Assembly: GCA_023512835.1 (NCBI GenBank)
Contig: CM042092.1
Span: 24,417,543 to 24,481,542 of the forward strand
Reading direction: 5' to 3'
DNA length: 64,000 nucleotides
Origin: Taxillus chinensis
Lineage: Eukaryota; Streptophyta; Magnoliopsida; Santalales; Loranthaceae
In this document: piece by piece, positions 21,611 to 31,973 of the stretch
How the letters are laid out: the number at the start of each line of letters is the position of its first letter
How positions within the stretch are numbered: the first letter of the stretch is position 1
Made by a program: the position numbers and the translations under genes
Notes under the pieces: generated by a model
Told to the model about the DNA's origin: nothing
What the model saw: only the letters and a program-made list of their open reading frames with translations
Databases searched by the model: none

Positions 21611-23930
21611 GTATATATATCAATGTTTTTGAAGGGGGCTGACAATTTCTTTGTTAGCTGGTCATTTATGTATGAAACAATTTGGGAAAAAATTTTTTTT
21701 TTTTAGGGCTCTGCTATACTTTCAAATATATTATTTATGAATGAAATATATTTTTAGCTAAAATGTTTTTTCTTTTCTTCTTCTACTGTCTTAAAATGTT
21801 TTTCCCACTTTCTTTTCTACTTCTACTAACTTTATTATATATCAATTGCATGTGAACTAGATTGTTTCTGGGATTTTTTCACTCAAACAATTTATATTTC
21901 ACATGTTCATTTGCTTGTTCTTATATGCTTTGTATGCATGGGTTTAGGGTGCTAGAGTTGCATAGGGCCAATATTAATAGTACATCCATATATGCCTATG
22001 AATACCAAGGTTCGAAAATATGGTTTGAAGTGCCACCTTGAGGTGCTGCGTTGCCACCTCAGAGCTTAGGGGCCCTAAATTAGGCACCCCAAAACAACAA
22101 TCTACTGACACGTGTCTCAATTAGATGAGACGGGTTGAGGCACTCTGTTTTGTTGCCTCATCTAGAATACGGGATTAGGTGGTTAGCCTCCTCTATCTTC
22201 TTCACCTTTGTCGTCGGTCGACATGGCAGACATCACCTTTGTCATTGTCTTCTTTGACATCATCTGCTTCCTCTCTCGATATCGCCTTCATCGTCTCTCC
22301 AAAGCCAACGACAACGAGTGTCCCTCCAATTGTGGTAGCAGTGAGTTGTCATCTTCTATATCAACGTTGCCTTGAATCCATGTTGTAATGTCGTTGCAGA
22401 CCCATTTGCACTATGTACCCCTGTCGCGTCGCTTGTTATTGGTTATTACTACTTTGATTAAATCGTGTCGTCATCACTCCTTGGCCGAAGATTGCAATGA
22501 AGTGATCCAACTCAAATTTTATTGTCGTCGTGTCGCTAGTCATGAACTCTTTGTGTGCAAGTCTTCAACATGGTTTGAAGTATTGGCCGATACCAAGACG
22601 TATCACCTGAATCATTTCGGTATCGGAGGGTCATGGTATGAGATCCCACCACGATACGAAGATCTCGTGTAACTGCTGCATTTCATTGGTCTCGGCCAAG
22701 ATCTCGAGCGAGAGGAATCAATTTGGCCAATGTCAGAACGATACACTGCAGTTACGCGACGAAAATTCGTCCGTGATTAACGATACTTATCTTTCTTCCT
22801 CTTCCACTCGTTTTTTCATTGCTTTTCTTTAAATCTCTTCACGCTGATGACCAATTTAATCCTCCTCATCTTCTTTTCTTCCTCTATCTTCTCTTCTGGA
22901 CGGCCATCGATTGAGGCCATTGAGGATGACCATCGATTGCGGCCATCCTCGTTTTCTTTTCTTTGACGAAAAAACACCGACGACCGATCGCCAGTCGTTG
23001 CTGCTTGCTGATTGCTGACATCGAGAACATTGTGCCGCGCATGCTGCCGCTGCCGACTACCCCTCACACGCACGCTGCCGCTGCTGAAATTATTGCGTTC
23101 TGCTTTGCTTTCTATACGAGGTGTGTTTTAATGCTTTTATTTAGTTATTTAATTTAAAATCTGATAAAATTATACATTTTAAATTAATACTGTAATAAAT
23201 GAATACTGATTAATATTGTAATAAATAAATTAATACATTTTATTTATTTATTTATTTATTTATGTTGTAATAAATAAATGCTGATTTATTTATATTGTAA
23301 TATTGATTTATTTAAATTAATACTATAATACTGATTTATTTATATATTTTTAATGTAATACGTTTTAATACTAATTTTATTTTAAATTAACTGATTTTGT
23401 TTTAAATTAATACTATAATATATTTTAAAATACGATAAAACTTGTTTTAAATTTATTTCTTAAATTAAAAATAAAATATATAATAATGAAATTAAAAATA
23501 TTTAATACACAAAGCTATAAATTTAAGAATATTTAAAATACTATAAATTAAATTAAAAATATTAAATACTGACTACTATAAATTTAAAAATATTTATCAC
23601 GGTATAAATTAAATTAAGAATATTTAATCCGATATAAATTTAATAATGTATCCTGAAAATTTAATATAATATAAAATTTATTTGCATATGTTGTTTTAAT
23701 ACGGTATAAGTTAACAATAGATGTGTAAATTAAGTTAATTTATGATGACGTATGTGTTTTTTTTAATAAATTTATAAGTAATCAATTTAATAAATTGATT
23801 AATAGATACTTTCAAGGACTTATATATATAATTAGACAATTTAATTAATTTTAAGAATATTTAATACATTGTAATATTCTTAGTGACCATTAGGATTTTA
23901 TTTTAAGTAATTATTTTTTATTTTCTTTTT
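21611..23930. other. Intron/intergenic remnant; AT-rich low-complexity from 23160
   Basis: No exon of the 65K gene is recognisable here. 22150-23100 is more GC-rich with many short ORFs on both strands but no known domain. 23160-23900 is a degenerate AT-rich tract dominated by variants of TTAATACTGTAATAAATAAA. Confidence 0.4.
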
Positions 23931-23933
23931 AAG

Positions 23934-25025
23934 ATGTATAAACAACTAGATATTGGTTGGGAAGATGATATAGGCTTAGTTTGGCAATGTTGTGCTTTTA
24001 GAAAAAGCTGATTTAAGTTGTGTTGGTAAAATAAGCTGTTGTTAAAATATGCAGGTGAGTGTTTGGTAAAATATAATTTTAAAAGTGTTGTAGAATTTAA
24101 AAGCAGATAATATATGTTTGGTAAATTTAAAATAAAGTGCTATGAAGATCTAAAAGATAAAATTATCCTTATATTATAATTTAAAAAAAAAACATTAAAA
24201 ATTTACTCCATCCCCACCCCTTCCATCCATCTCGCTGGCTCCATCCCCACCCTCCCTTGCCCCTCGACCCCATCCTCGCCCTCCCTTGGGCCCCCCCATC
24301 CCCCCCCCCCCCCCTCGCGACCCCTTCCCCACCCCTCGGTTGAGATCGAGCAATGCCCAGGCGAGTGAGTAATAATTAATATATATTACAAGCGGAGGGA
24401 TCGATAGAGTAACATGGAGGTGGAGGGTCAGAAAACGCAGAGGCCTAAAGGTTTGATAAAGCAGTTGCGTTGATAGCCGCAGGGATGGGATTGTAAGGCC
24501 GTTTGAAGATAAAGATGAAAAGGATAGTATTGACATTTTAATTTTTTAAAAACTGCTTCTTGAAAAAGCAGCTTGTAGAAGCAACCTTTAAATTGCTTAT
24601 GTTTTTAAGTAAAAAAAAGTATAAGCTTATTTCATAAGCACTTTTTTTAATGTTACCAAACACTTTTTACTGCTTTTGCTTATAGAATAAGCAGAAGTAG
24701 TCGTTCAAAAGCAATGCCAAACTGGCCCATAGTTGTCTCACAAGATAAAAAAAAATCTGGTGCAATTATTGTTACAAAGTTGTTAGTGAAGTAATTACAC
24801 GTTTGAAACAACATCTTGCTGGTGTATGGAGTGAGGTGGCAGTGTGCACGAAGTGTCTTAGAGAGATTTCATGTATGATGGAAATCTCTTAGTGAGACTA
24901 CACATATGAGGGAGTCTCAAAAAAGAAAAAAAGAACAGCTACTAAACAACTTACGGGATGAGGCTGAGTTTGAGCGCCAATCTCGATATTACATTGATGA
25001 TTTTGATTATGGTGATTGGAAAGAT
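23934..25025 (+). pseudogene. hAT transposase N-terminus with BED zinc finger, split by a MITE
   Basis: Left of the MITE, ATG 23934 starts MYKQLDIGWEDDI. Right of it, about 24753-24860, the frame gives CNYCYKVVSEVITRLKQHLAG and then VCTKC, the C-x2-C and H residues of a plant hAT BED finger. About 24880-25020 continues with KKKKEQLLNNLRDEAEF and DDFDYGDWKD. Stops occur within (around 24886-24900), and the RNaseH-like catalytic domain and hATC dimerisation domain are missing. The context says the transposase was already a fragment or was inactivated by the MITE. Confidence 0.68.
23973..24728. mobile_element. Non-autonomous DNA transposon (MITE), about 756 bp, TIR GG(C/G)(T/C)(T/C)AGTTTGGCA
   Basis: The left end GGCTTAGTTTGGCAATG and the reverse complement of the right end GGGCCAGTTTGGCATTGC pair over about 17 bp with few mismatches. 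Subterminal AAGCTG/AAGCAGC and GTTTGGTAAA/ACCAAACAC motifs are also inverted. ATA abuts both ends, which could be a 3-bp target duplication. A C-rich segment with a long poly-C run (about 24293-24314) lies inside. It has no transposase. The termini look PIF/Tourist- or hAT-like; I cannot decide between them. Confidence 0.6.
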
Positions 25026-26079
25026 GTAATGTCTTGTCACTTAACATTGTGGCTCGCTTAGCTTTTTATTTTATTTTATTTTATAAAATTTTGAAGTTTG
25101 TATTGTGTAGAACATCAACTTAGAGTGCGACCTTATGTTCATGCTCTAACTTCTGAATTTTGAAAGTGATGCCTTGATATGTTTTGGGATCCCCATTTTA
25201 AATTTCAGGTCAACATGCTTGGATATTAGTCACAATTGAAGGAGCAAAGAATGATGAACATGTGATATTTGTTATGGCAACAGAATATCTCTGCATATGG
25301 ACTTAAACAAATGCAATTGCTAATGTCACACTTGTTTTAAATTTTAGTTAAGTCTTGTATCCTTGTGTTTTGGATTTTGTTATAAGTGAATACTATGGGA
25401 ATGACCCTTTCGTGTGTTGGGTTGGTTGTAGTAGCTAGTAGGGAAAGGGTGTTTTGTGGGGGTTTGGTAGGAAAGGGAAAGGTCCATTCTTCTCTAGATC
25501 GTAAAAGGTGAAATTTTACCATTGGGATTGAGGGAATTTATTACCCCACTTCCCTTTCTCGCGCTGTAAGAGCGAAAGCCCAATCAAAATTAATTTAATA
25601 TTTTTGTTTGTGCCCCCTTGTTCGGCTTCCATTTACCTCGTTATAAATTGGCCTTTAAGTTATATTATCTTACCAGTTGTAATACTTGTAATACTGATGT
25701 CCTTTTGATATGGGTGCTGAATTCGATGTGGAAACAGTACACTTGGTTATGATTTTAGACATTCTGGTTGATAATCATCTTCATCTTGTTTTTCGATGTT
25801 TTGTTTGTTCTCTTCCTACAAGAACCACAGAAGTTGTTGCACCTATATTTTGAATGTTCAGAACTATTATTGTGATTAATTTTAATTTTTATAACTTTAT
25901 CATACTTATAATAAAATTTTATCAGTTTGTAAACTTTATTTATCTGAATACCTTTGGCCATGGTAGTTATTTTTTATTGTTGAAGAATTGTGGAATTTTT
26001 CAACCATAATACTGTCAGATATAATTTATTAATTATAACTTCATTGATATTATATGAATTAGGTGAATGCAAGAGTTGT
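25026..26079. other. Intergenic/intronic, no gene recognised
   Basis: AT-rich. No further hAT domain and no 65K exon can be read. Confidence 0.4.
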
Positions 26080-26535
26080 AGGTGTAGCAGCGCTTTTGGT
26101 GAAATATCTGTCATTATATAGATATGCATACCTGCTACCTGATGAAAGTATTCTGACCAATATTGTTAATTCTCTTATTGCCGTTCCGTGCTTTTATACA
26201 CAAGTTATCTTCAATCCCAGTGTAAAAGCTATAAATAATTTAATTGATTCTTTTTATCTGCAATAGTTATATATCTTCCTTTTTTTAAAAAAATAGTAAT
26301 ACTAATGCACATTGCAACATTTATTTTCGCCTATAGCTACTGAGGGTTTTCATTATAGGTATTGCACCTGATGAACAAAATGAATTTGCCACCTCCATTT
26401 CGGATGCCTCTGCCTACTCCACCTTGGCCTCCTTCAGTGCCCAACCCCTCACCACCGCCGCCTCCTGCTGTCGCCATAGAACATCAAATAAAAAATTTAT
26501 CTAGCGAAGAGTCAGAATTGGAATCTTCTGGGGAG
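26080..26535 (+). pseudogene. U11/U12 snRNP 65 kDa protein, two internal exon remnants
   Basis: The first remnant reads YAYLLPDESILTNIVNSLIAV and then PCFYTQ, ending at CAA|GTTATC (26203/26204). The second starts after TTCATTATAG (26358) and runs VLHLMNKMNLPPPFRMPLPT into a Pro-rich tract and a Ser/Glu-rich SSEESELESSGE, ending at GAG|GTATGC (26535/26536). Together these match the region between the two RRMs of the plant U11/U12-65K (RNPC3-like) protein, with the correct joining phase across the 155-bp gap. The upstream sequence PPHLEYAYP expected in the family is degraded to stop-containing codons. The C-terminal RRM that contacts U12 snRNA is absent; the locus passes directly into copia sequence. 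Confidence 0.68.
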
Positions 26536-26549
26536 GTATGCTAATTATG

Positions 26550-27578
26550 GATTTTTAATCTATCCCTTCATTTCAACACCACCTTTTCATCTTCTAATTG
26601 TATTTTTGAGGATCTGAAGACAGGACAAACGATTGGTGGGGGAACTGAAGTTAATGGTCTCTATTACTTTGATTAAACTATTCATTCTGATTCTGTTGCC
26701 ACTATGGTTGCCCATCATTCTTCTGATAATTTTCGGTTGCACTGTCGCTTAGGACATTCTTCTCTTAGTAAGCTTCAATCTATGTTACCCTCCGTTGTTT
26801 CTATTAAGTCTTTTTCATATGAAAGTTGTGAGTTAGGTAAATACCATCGTGTTTCCTTTTCTTCCCGTCAAATAAATCGGAAAATTAAATCCTTTGAGTT
26901 AGTTCACTCTTATGTATGGAGTCCCTTTCTTATAAAACTTTTTTCTGGTTTCAAGTATTTTGTCATATTCGTGAATGCTTATTCTCGCATGACTTGGTTA
27001 TTTTTAATGAAAAATCAGATAGAAGTTTTCTCTTATTTTCAGCAATTTTATCATGAAATTCAAAATCAGTTTTAAATCTCTATTAAATACTTGCGATCTG
27101 ATAATGCTAAGGAGTATCTGAGTACCTCTTCTGGGTTTCAGCCCTTTCTTGTCTCTCATGGTATTGTGCATCAAATTTCTTGTTCCTATACTCCTCAACA
27201 AAATGGAGTTGTTGAACAGAAGAATCGTTATTTACTTGATGTATTCCAGTGTTTGCTTTTACATATGCAACTTCCTAAATCTTTTGCAGTTCTTACAGCT
27301 AGTTATTAACTGTATTCCCTCGTCTGTCCTCCATGGATGCATTCCCTATTTTGTTCTTTTTCTTGATGTTCTTCTTTTTTCTCTTTTACTTCATGTCTTT
27401 GGTTGTGTTTGTTTTGTGCAGTGTGTAAGACCTGGTCGTGATAAGTTGGATCCCCTTTCTGTTAAGTATGTTTTTGTTGGTTATTCTTGCACTTAGAAAG
27501 GATATCAGTGTTATGATCCCTTGACTGGTCGCATATATGTCTCTGCTGATGTCACTTTTCATGAGGATAATCCTATCA
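26550..27578 (+). mobile_element. Outer Ty1-copia element, piece 1: GAG-pre-integrase and integrase
   Basis: The frame reads FEDLKTGQTIGGGTEVNGLY, then RLGHSSLSKLQS (a GAG-pre-integrase block with its HH/CC ligands partly lost), FELVHSYVWSPF and YFVIFVNAYSRMTWLFLMK, RSDNAKEYLS and TPQQNGVVEQKN, the integrase catalytic core. It ends near YVSADVTFHEDNPI at 27573. There are several stops and frameshifts (for example at about 27075). The 5' LTR, gag and protease are missing; the piece abuts the 65K relic directly. It continues at 30191 after the small copia insertion. Confidence 0.8.
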
Positions 27579-27780
27579 TGTTGTTATAAGATTATAATAA
27601 AATAATTAGTGAGATTGCAATATTTTGTAATTAGTAATTTGTGAGAATTAGGTATATGATATAATTGAGATTGATTATGATTGATATCCTAATTATATCT
27701 TTCCATAGATAAGTTTCTTCTTTCTTATAAATTTGTACTCATATGTTGTATTCTATATATCGAATATTTGTTTTGTATCA
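27579..27780 (+). repeat. 5' LTR of the small copia
   Basis: Starts TGTTGTTATAAGATTATAA, contains TTATAAATTTGTACTC and ends TTTTGTATCA immediately before the primer-binding site TGGTATCGGAG. Confidence 0.7.
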
Positions 27781-27850
27781 TGGTATCGGAGTGATTTTTT
27801 ATGAAATATAACCAAATGACACGAGAATAGTCATACTGACATGACTCACA

Positions 27851-28606
27851 ATTTAAAGAAGACACATAACTAAACTGTGGACAAAGCTTCTTAAGCATGG
27901 GAAGTGACGGATGACTCAACTTACAATGTTCTTTGAAGGGAGATGTAACACCAGAGCAAGCAACAGATGGAGTGAGTGGGGTATCAAGGGCGTGGAGGCC
28001 TCCAGATTCATGTCCTTTACCAATAATCTTCTTAGTTTTAAGATCCTGAAATAAGCAATGATCAGGAAAAAAAGTAATGGAACAATTAAGATCATGAGTA
28101 AGCTGACTTACTAAAATTAAATTAAAAGAGAAATTAGATAAATGTAAGATGGATGACAACGGTAGTAGAGGGTATCGATGTTATTGTCCTAGTCTTAACA
28201 AATACCTTGTTTCTATTGATGTTACTTTACTAAGGCAATGATGTTTGTCATACTGTGGACAAAGCTTCTTAAGCATGAGAAGTGATGGATAACCCAACTT
28301 ACAATGTTCTTTGAAGGGAGATGTAACACCAGAGCAAGTAACATACGGAATGAGTGGGGTATCAAGGGCGTAGAGGCCTCCGAATTTATATCCTTTATTA
28401 ATAATCTTCTTCGTTTTAAGATCCTGAAATAAGTAATGATCAAGAAAAAAAGTAATGAAACAAGTAAGATCACGAGTAAGCTAATTTACTGAAATTAAAT
28501 TAAAAGAGAAATTAGGCAAATGTAAGACAGATGACAACGGTAGTAGAGGGTATCGATGTTATTGTCCTAGTCTTAACAAATACCTTGTTTCTAATGATGT
28601 TACTTT
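27851..28606 (-). repeat. Two tandem 378-bp units with an inverted GAG-pre-integrase fragment
   Basis: The unit beginning at ACTGTGGACAAAGCTTCTTAAG occurs at 27874 and 28252. On the minus strand each reads a copia pre-integrase segment (FNLILVSQLTHDLNCSI, FPDHCLFQDLKT, KLSHPSLPMLKKLCPQF), opposite to the element's pol. Each unit ends with a short plus-strand tail reading RCYCPSLNKYLVS, the end of an integrase. The second copy runs directly into the RT frame. This is a rearranged, partly inverted and duplicated internal region. Confidence 0.75.
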
Positions 28607-30003
28607 CACGGCTATTGGTTGCAAGTGGGTGTTCGCAGTTAAGGTTAATCCCGATAGAACTGTTGCTCGGTTAAAAGCCCGTCTTGTTGCTAAAGGTTAT
28701 ACCCAAACATATTGTGTGGATTATTCTGATACTTTCTCTTTTGTTGCCAAATTGATCTCTGTTCGCTTGTTTATCTCTCTGGCCGCTACTTATCATTGGC
28801 CTTTGCATCAATTGGATATTAAAAATGCTTTTCTTCATGATGATCTCCACAAAGAGGTGTATATAGAGCAACCTTCGGGTTTTGTTACTCAAAGGGAGTC
28901 TGAGAGTGTTTGTTGTCTTCGAAAATCTTTATATGGTTTGAAAAAATGCCCTCGTGCTTGGTTTGGCAAATTTAGTCAAGTTATTAAAACATGGGGCATG
29001 ATTAAGAGCTAGCATGACCATTCAGTGTTCTACAAGCAATCAACCAGTGGTCTCATCCTTTTAGTGGTATATGTGGATGATATTGTTTTCACTGGTAGTG
29101 ATACTTTAAGTATTTCATCTAAGTCCTTTCTTTGTACTCAATTCCACATGAAGGACTTGAGAATGCTCAAATATTTCTTAGGTGTTGAGGTTACAAGGAG
29201 CAAACGCGGTATCTTTATCTTTCAGAGGAAATGTCCTGGATTTATTAATAGAGACAGGCAAATTGGGAGCAAAGCCTTTTAGTGCTCCAATGACTCTAAA
29301 TATGCATCTCACAGGAGAGGGGACACCATTTAACAACCTTGAGAGATATCGAAGGTTGGTTGAGAAGTTAAAATATCTTATTGCCACTCGTTCAAATATT
29401 ACCTATTCAGTCAGTGTTGTTAGTCAATTTATGCCATCTCCAACAGTTGATCATTGGGCAGCATTGGAGTAGATTCTGTGTTACTTAAAAGGAGCACCTA
29501 GACATGGTCTCTTATACACAAATCATGGACACACACAAATTGGATATTTTTCAGATGCAGATTGGGCAGATTGTCCAGTGGATAGAAGATCCGTCACAGG
29601 TTATTGTGTCTTTGTTGGAGGAAATTTAATCTTATAGAAGAGTAAGAAACAAAATGTTGTGTCACATTCTAGTGCTGAGTCAAAATATAGGGCCATGTCA
29701 CAATTTGCATGTGAGATAATGTGAATCTTTTATCTTTTAAATGAAATTGGCTTAAACATTTTTATACTAGCAAAATTGTGATGTGATAATCAGCAGCACT
29801 TCATATTGCCTCAAATCCTGTGTTTCATGAGAGAACTAAGCATATTGAAAATGATTGTCATTTCATCTGCGAGAAAATTTAACTTAGATTATGTGAAGAC
29901 TAGAGAACAATTAGATAATATATTCACTAAAGCTCTAAACGGGATTCGAGTGGCTTATCTTTGGAACAAGTTGGGCTTGATTAACATCTATGCTCCAACT
30001 TGA
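28607..30003 (+). pseudogene. Reverse transcriptase and RNase H of the small copia, disrupted
   Basis: The RT begins at GCKWVFAVKVNPDRTV, continues [18 protein letters not shown] and LDIKNAFLHDDLHKEVYIEQ, then after a stop near 29010 VVYVDDIVFTGSD (the catalytic YVDD) and LRMLKYFLGVEV. A frame change near 29200 leads to RYRRLVEKLKYLI. RNase H follows as GYFSDADWADCPVDRRSVTG, and DYVKTREQLDNIFTKAL near 29900 ends the polyprotein. At least four stops or frameshifts make it non-functional. Confidence 0.8.
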
Positions 30004-30009
30004 GGGGAA

Positions 30010-30190
30010 TGTTATTATATTATAATAGAATAATTCATGAGATTGTAATATTCTATAATTAGTAATTTGTGAGAATTAAGGATATGATATAATTGAGATT
30101 GATTATGATTGATATCCTAATTATATCTTTCTATAGATAGGTTTCTTCTTTCTTATAAATTTCTACTCATACATTGTATTTTATATATCA
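30010..30190 (+). repeat. 3' LTR of the small copia
   Basis: Starts TGTTATTATATTATAATAG after the polypurine tract TGAGGGGAA and aligns with 27579-27760. It lacks the last ~15-18 bases of the left LTR. Confidence 0.68.
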
Positions 30191-30661
30191 GTTCTTGGAG
30201 TTCCTCCCACAACAATCAGTGCCTCGATCTAGATGATGACCTTCTTATTGCGCAATGTAAAGGTACTCATTCTTGTGTTGGTTGCCCTCTTGATCGTTTT
30301 GTTTGTTATACTGGTAATGTCCGCTCTCGGTATCCTATGTCTCACTTTATCTCCACAGCCAAGTTATCACCTTGTTTCTTTACTTTTGTTTTTTCTGTTT
30401 TGTCTTTGGTTGTGCATTACAGTGTTGCTGAAGCTCTTGCTTATCCTGGGTGGTGCCAAGCTATGAACGATTAGATGCACACTCTTCATACTAATGTCAC
30501 TTGGGATCTCACCCAGTTACCCGCTAATAAACATATTGTTGGGTGCTGATGGATTTTTACTGTGAAGGTCCATCCTGATGGTTCCCTTGAAAGATTAAAG
30601 GTTCGCCTGATAGCTAAGGGATATATGCAAGTCTATGGTGTTGACTATGATGATATTTTTT
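30191..30661 (+). mobile_element. Outer copia element, piece 2: integrase C-terminus to start of RT
   Basis: The frame reads GNVRSRYPMSHFISTAKLSP, SVAEALAYPGWCQAM and, with two stops, WIFTVKVHPDGSLERLKVRL and YGVDYDDIF, the junction between the integrase linker and RT palm of a copia polyprotein. It is cut at 30661 by the SIRE-like element and resumes at 44380 with SHVAKISSVQVFLSLAVHYG. Confidence 0.8.
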
Positions 30662-31842
30662 TGATGGTCCCTTGGAGCCTAGAGGGGGGTGAATAGGCTC
30701 TTATCGAAACTCTTTTGATTCTCTTATGACACAACGCTTATCTAGTTAAGTGATAGAACCACTGCGGAAGATAACTAGATAGTGGAAGTATTTTGTTTTA
30801 TTATCAAAAGATAAATACAACAAAATAGAAGCAAGACTCTTTTACACACTGTTTACAAAAGGATTCACACACTAGCCTATATTATGTCTTTGAACTCTTG
30901 TGCATACACAGGGTTGATTCAGGCTCGCTCGCACTCACATTTTCAAATGTACAAGTATGAATATTTATAAAAACATTCCTAAGAGACAAACTTGGAACTT
31001 ATAGTTTCGGAATGCGTTCAGCACTAACTATTCCTCGGTAATCTCTCTGCCTTGACTGCTGTGGTTTGTGGAGATCAAGATCTTGGGTTTGAAGAGTATA
31101 AGTGCCTTTGTGAGTTCCCAAGTATAATTAAAGTTGTGTCCACATATCCGGGTGATCCACGTGTAAGATTCTTCAGGTTCTCAACAAGTTTGTCTTACAT
31201 CGGGACACCACGAGCTGATAACTTTATATGCGGTAAGTTGAAGTAGCATCTTCTTGGTCCGGTGTAATTTTCCTTACTCCGTTGCTAATGAAGCTCGAAA
31301 CCTTACTCCGTGTCAGTGGTTGCTTACTCCGTATCTATTTGGTACTGGAATCCTTAGTCCGTGTCAGCGCTTCCTTACTGCGTGTGAATGAGAAGGTCGG
31401 AGTGCTTATTCCATATCAGCGCTTCCTTACTCCACATGTAAGTTCCTTACTTCGTACGAGTTTCTTACTCCGTGCGAGTTTAAAGGATCGGATGGCTTAC
31501 TCCGTACTAGCACATCCTTACTCCGCATGAGTGAGTGGTCCGGATTCCTTACTCCGCATCTGGTTTCCTTACTCCGTGTGAATAAAGACTCGGGTCCTTA
31601 TTCCGCATCAGTACTTCCTTACTCCGTATGTATGGGGGACTTGGTTATTTACCAAGTGTTTGACGACACTCACTCTCGTCCGGATTAGGATTATGTATCC
31701 TGTCCTTAGCTTTGCTCTTACGAGTGTATCTCCGGATTAATAACATTTCTTCTGCAATGATTAAAGACAAAACACAAAAGATCTCAAATAAAATTACATA
31801 GGGCTTTATCAGCATTATCCAAATTCTGGGCTTGATCCAACA
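30662..31842 (-). repeat. 3' LTR of SIRE-like copy 1
   Basis: Reads TGTTGGATCAAGCCCAGAAT to CCAAGGGACCATCA in element orientation. 31260-31640 holds about 15 variants of CTTACTCCG on the plus strand (nine exact), spaced about 20-35 bp. Confidence 0.88.
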
Positions 31843-31973
31843 ATCTCCCCCAATTATGGATATGCCTAAACCCTTTGTAATCTGATCTGGTAAGATAACA
31901 TACAGAATACACATCACAACCATTTTCATTTATCCGCAACAGAATATAATTCAGCCTTTATACAAGATTTTCA

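Larger units (their letters stand above)
27579..30190 (+). mobile_element. Small Ty1-copia element with ~0.2-kb LTRs, inserted in the outer copia
   Basis: Direct repeats at 27579-27780 and 30010-30190 begin TGTTRTTATA-TATAATA and share most of their length. TGGTATCGGAG (27781) is a primer-binding site for initiator tRNA-Met and TTGAGGGGAA before 30010 is the polypurine tract. TATCA precedes the left LTR (27574-27578) and is present at 30186-30190, the probable target duplication; the right LTR end is shortened or diverged. The interior holds an inverted duplicated fragment followed by RT and RNase H remnants. Confidence 0.75.

Noticed and set aside
22179..23157. Cluster of 60-95-codon ORFs on both strands
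   Set aside because: Mutually overlapping, no domain, and composition explained by a GC-richer segment; a worn repeat is more likely.
24195..24536. Gly-rich minus-strand ORF
   Set aside because: It spans the C-rich insert of the MITE and is a composition artefact.
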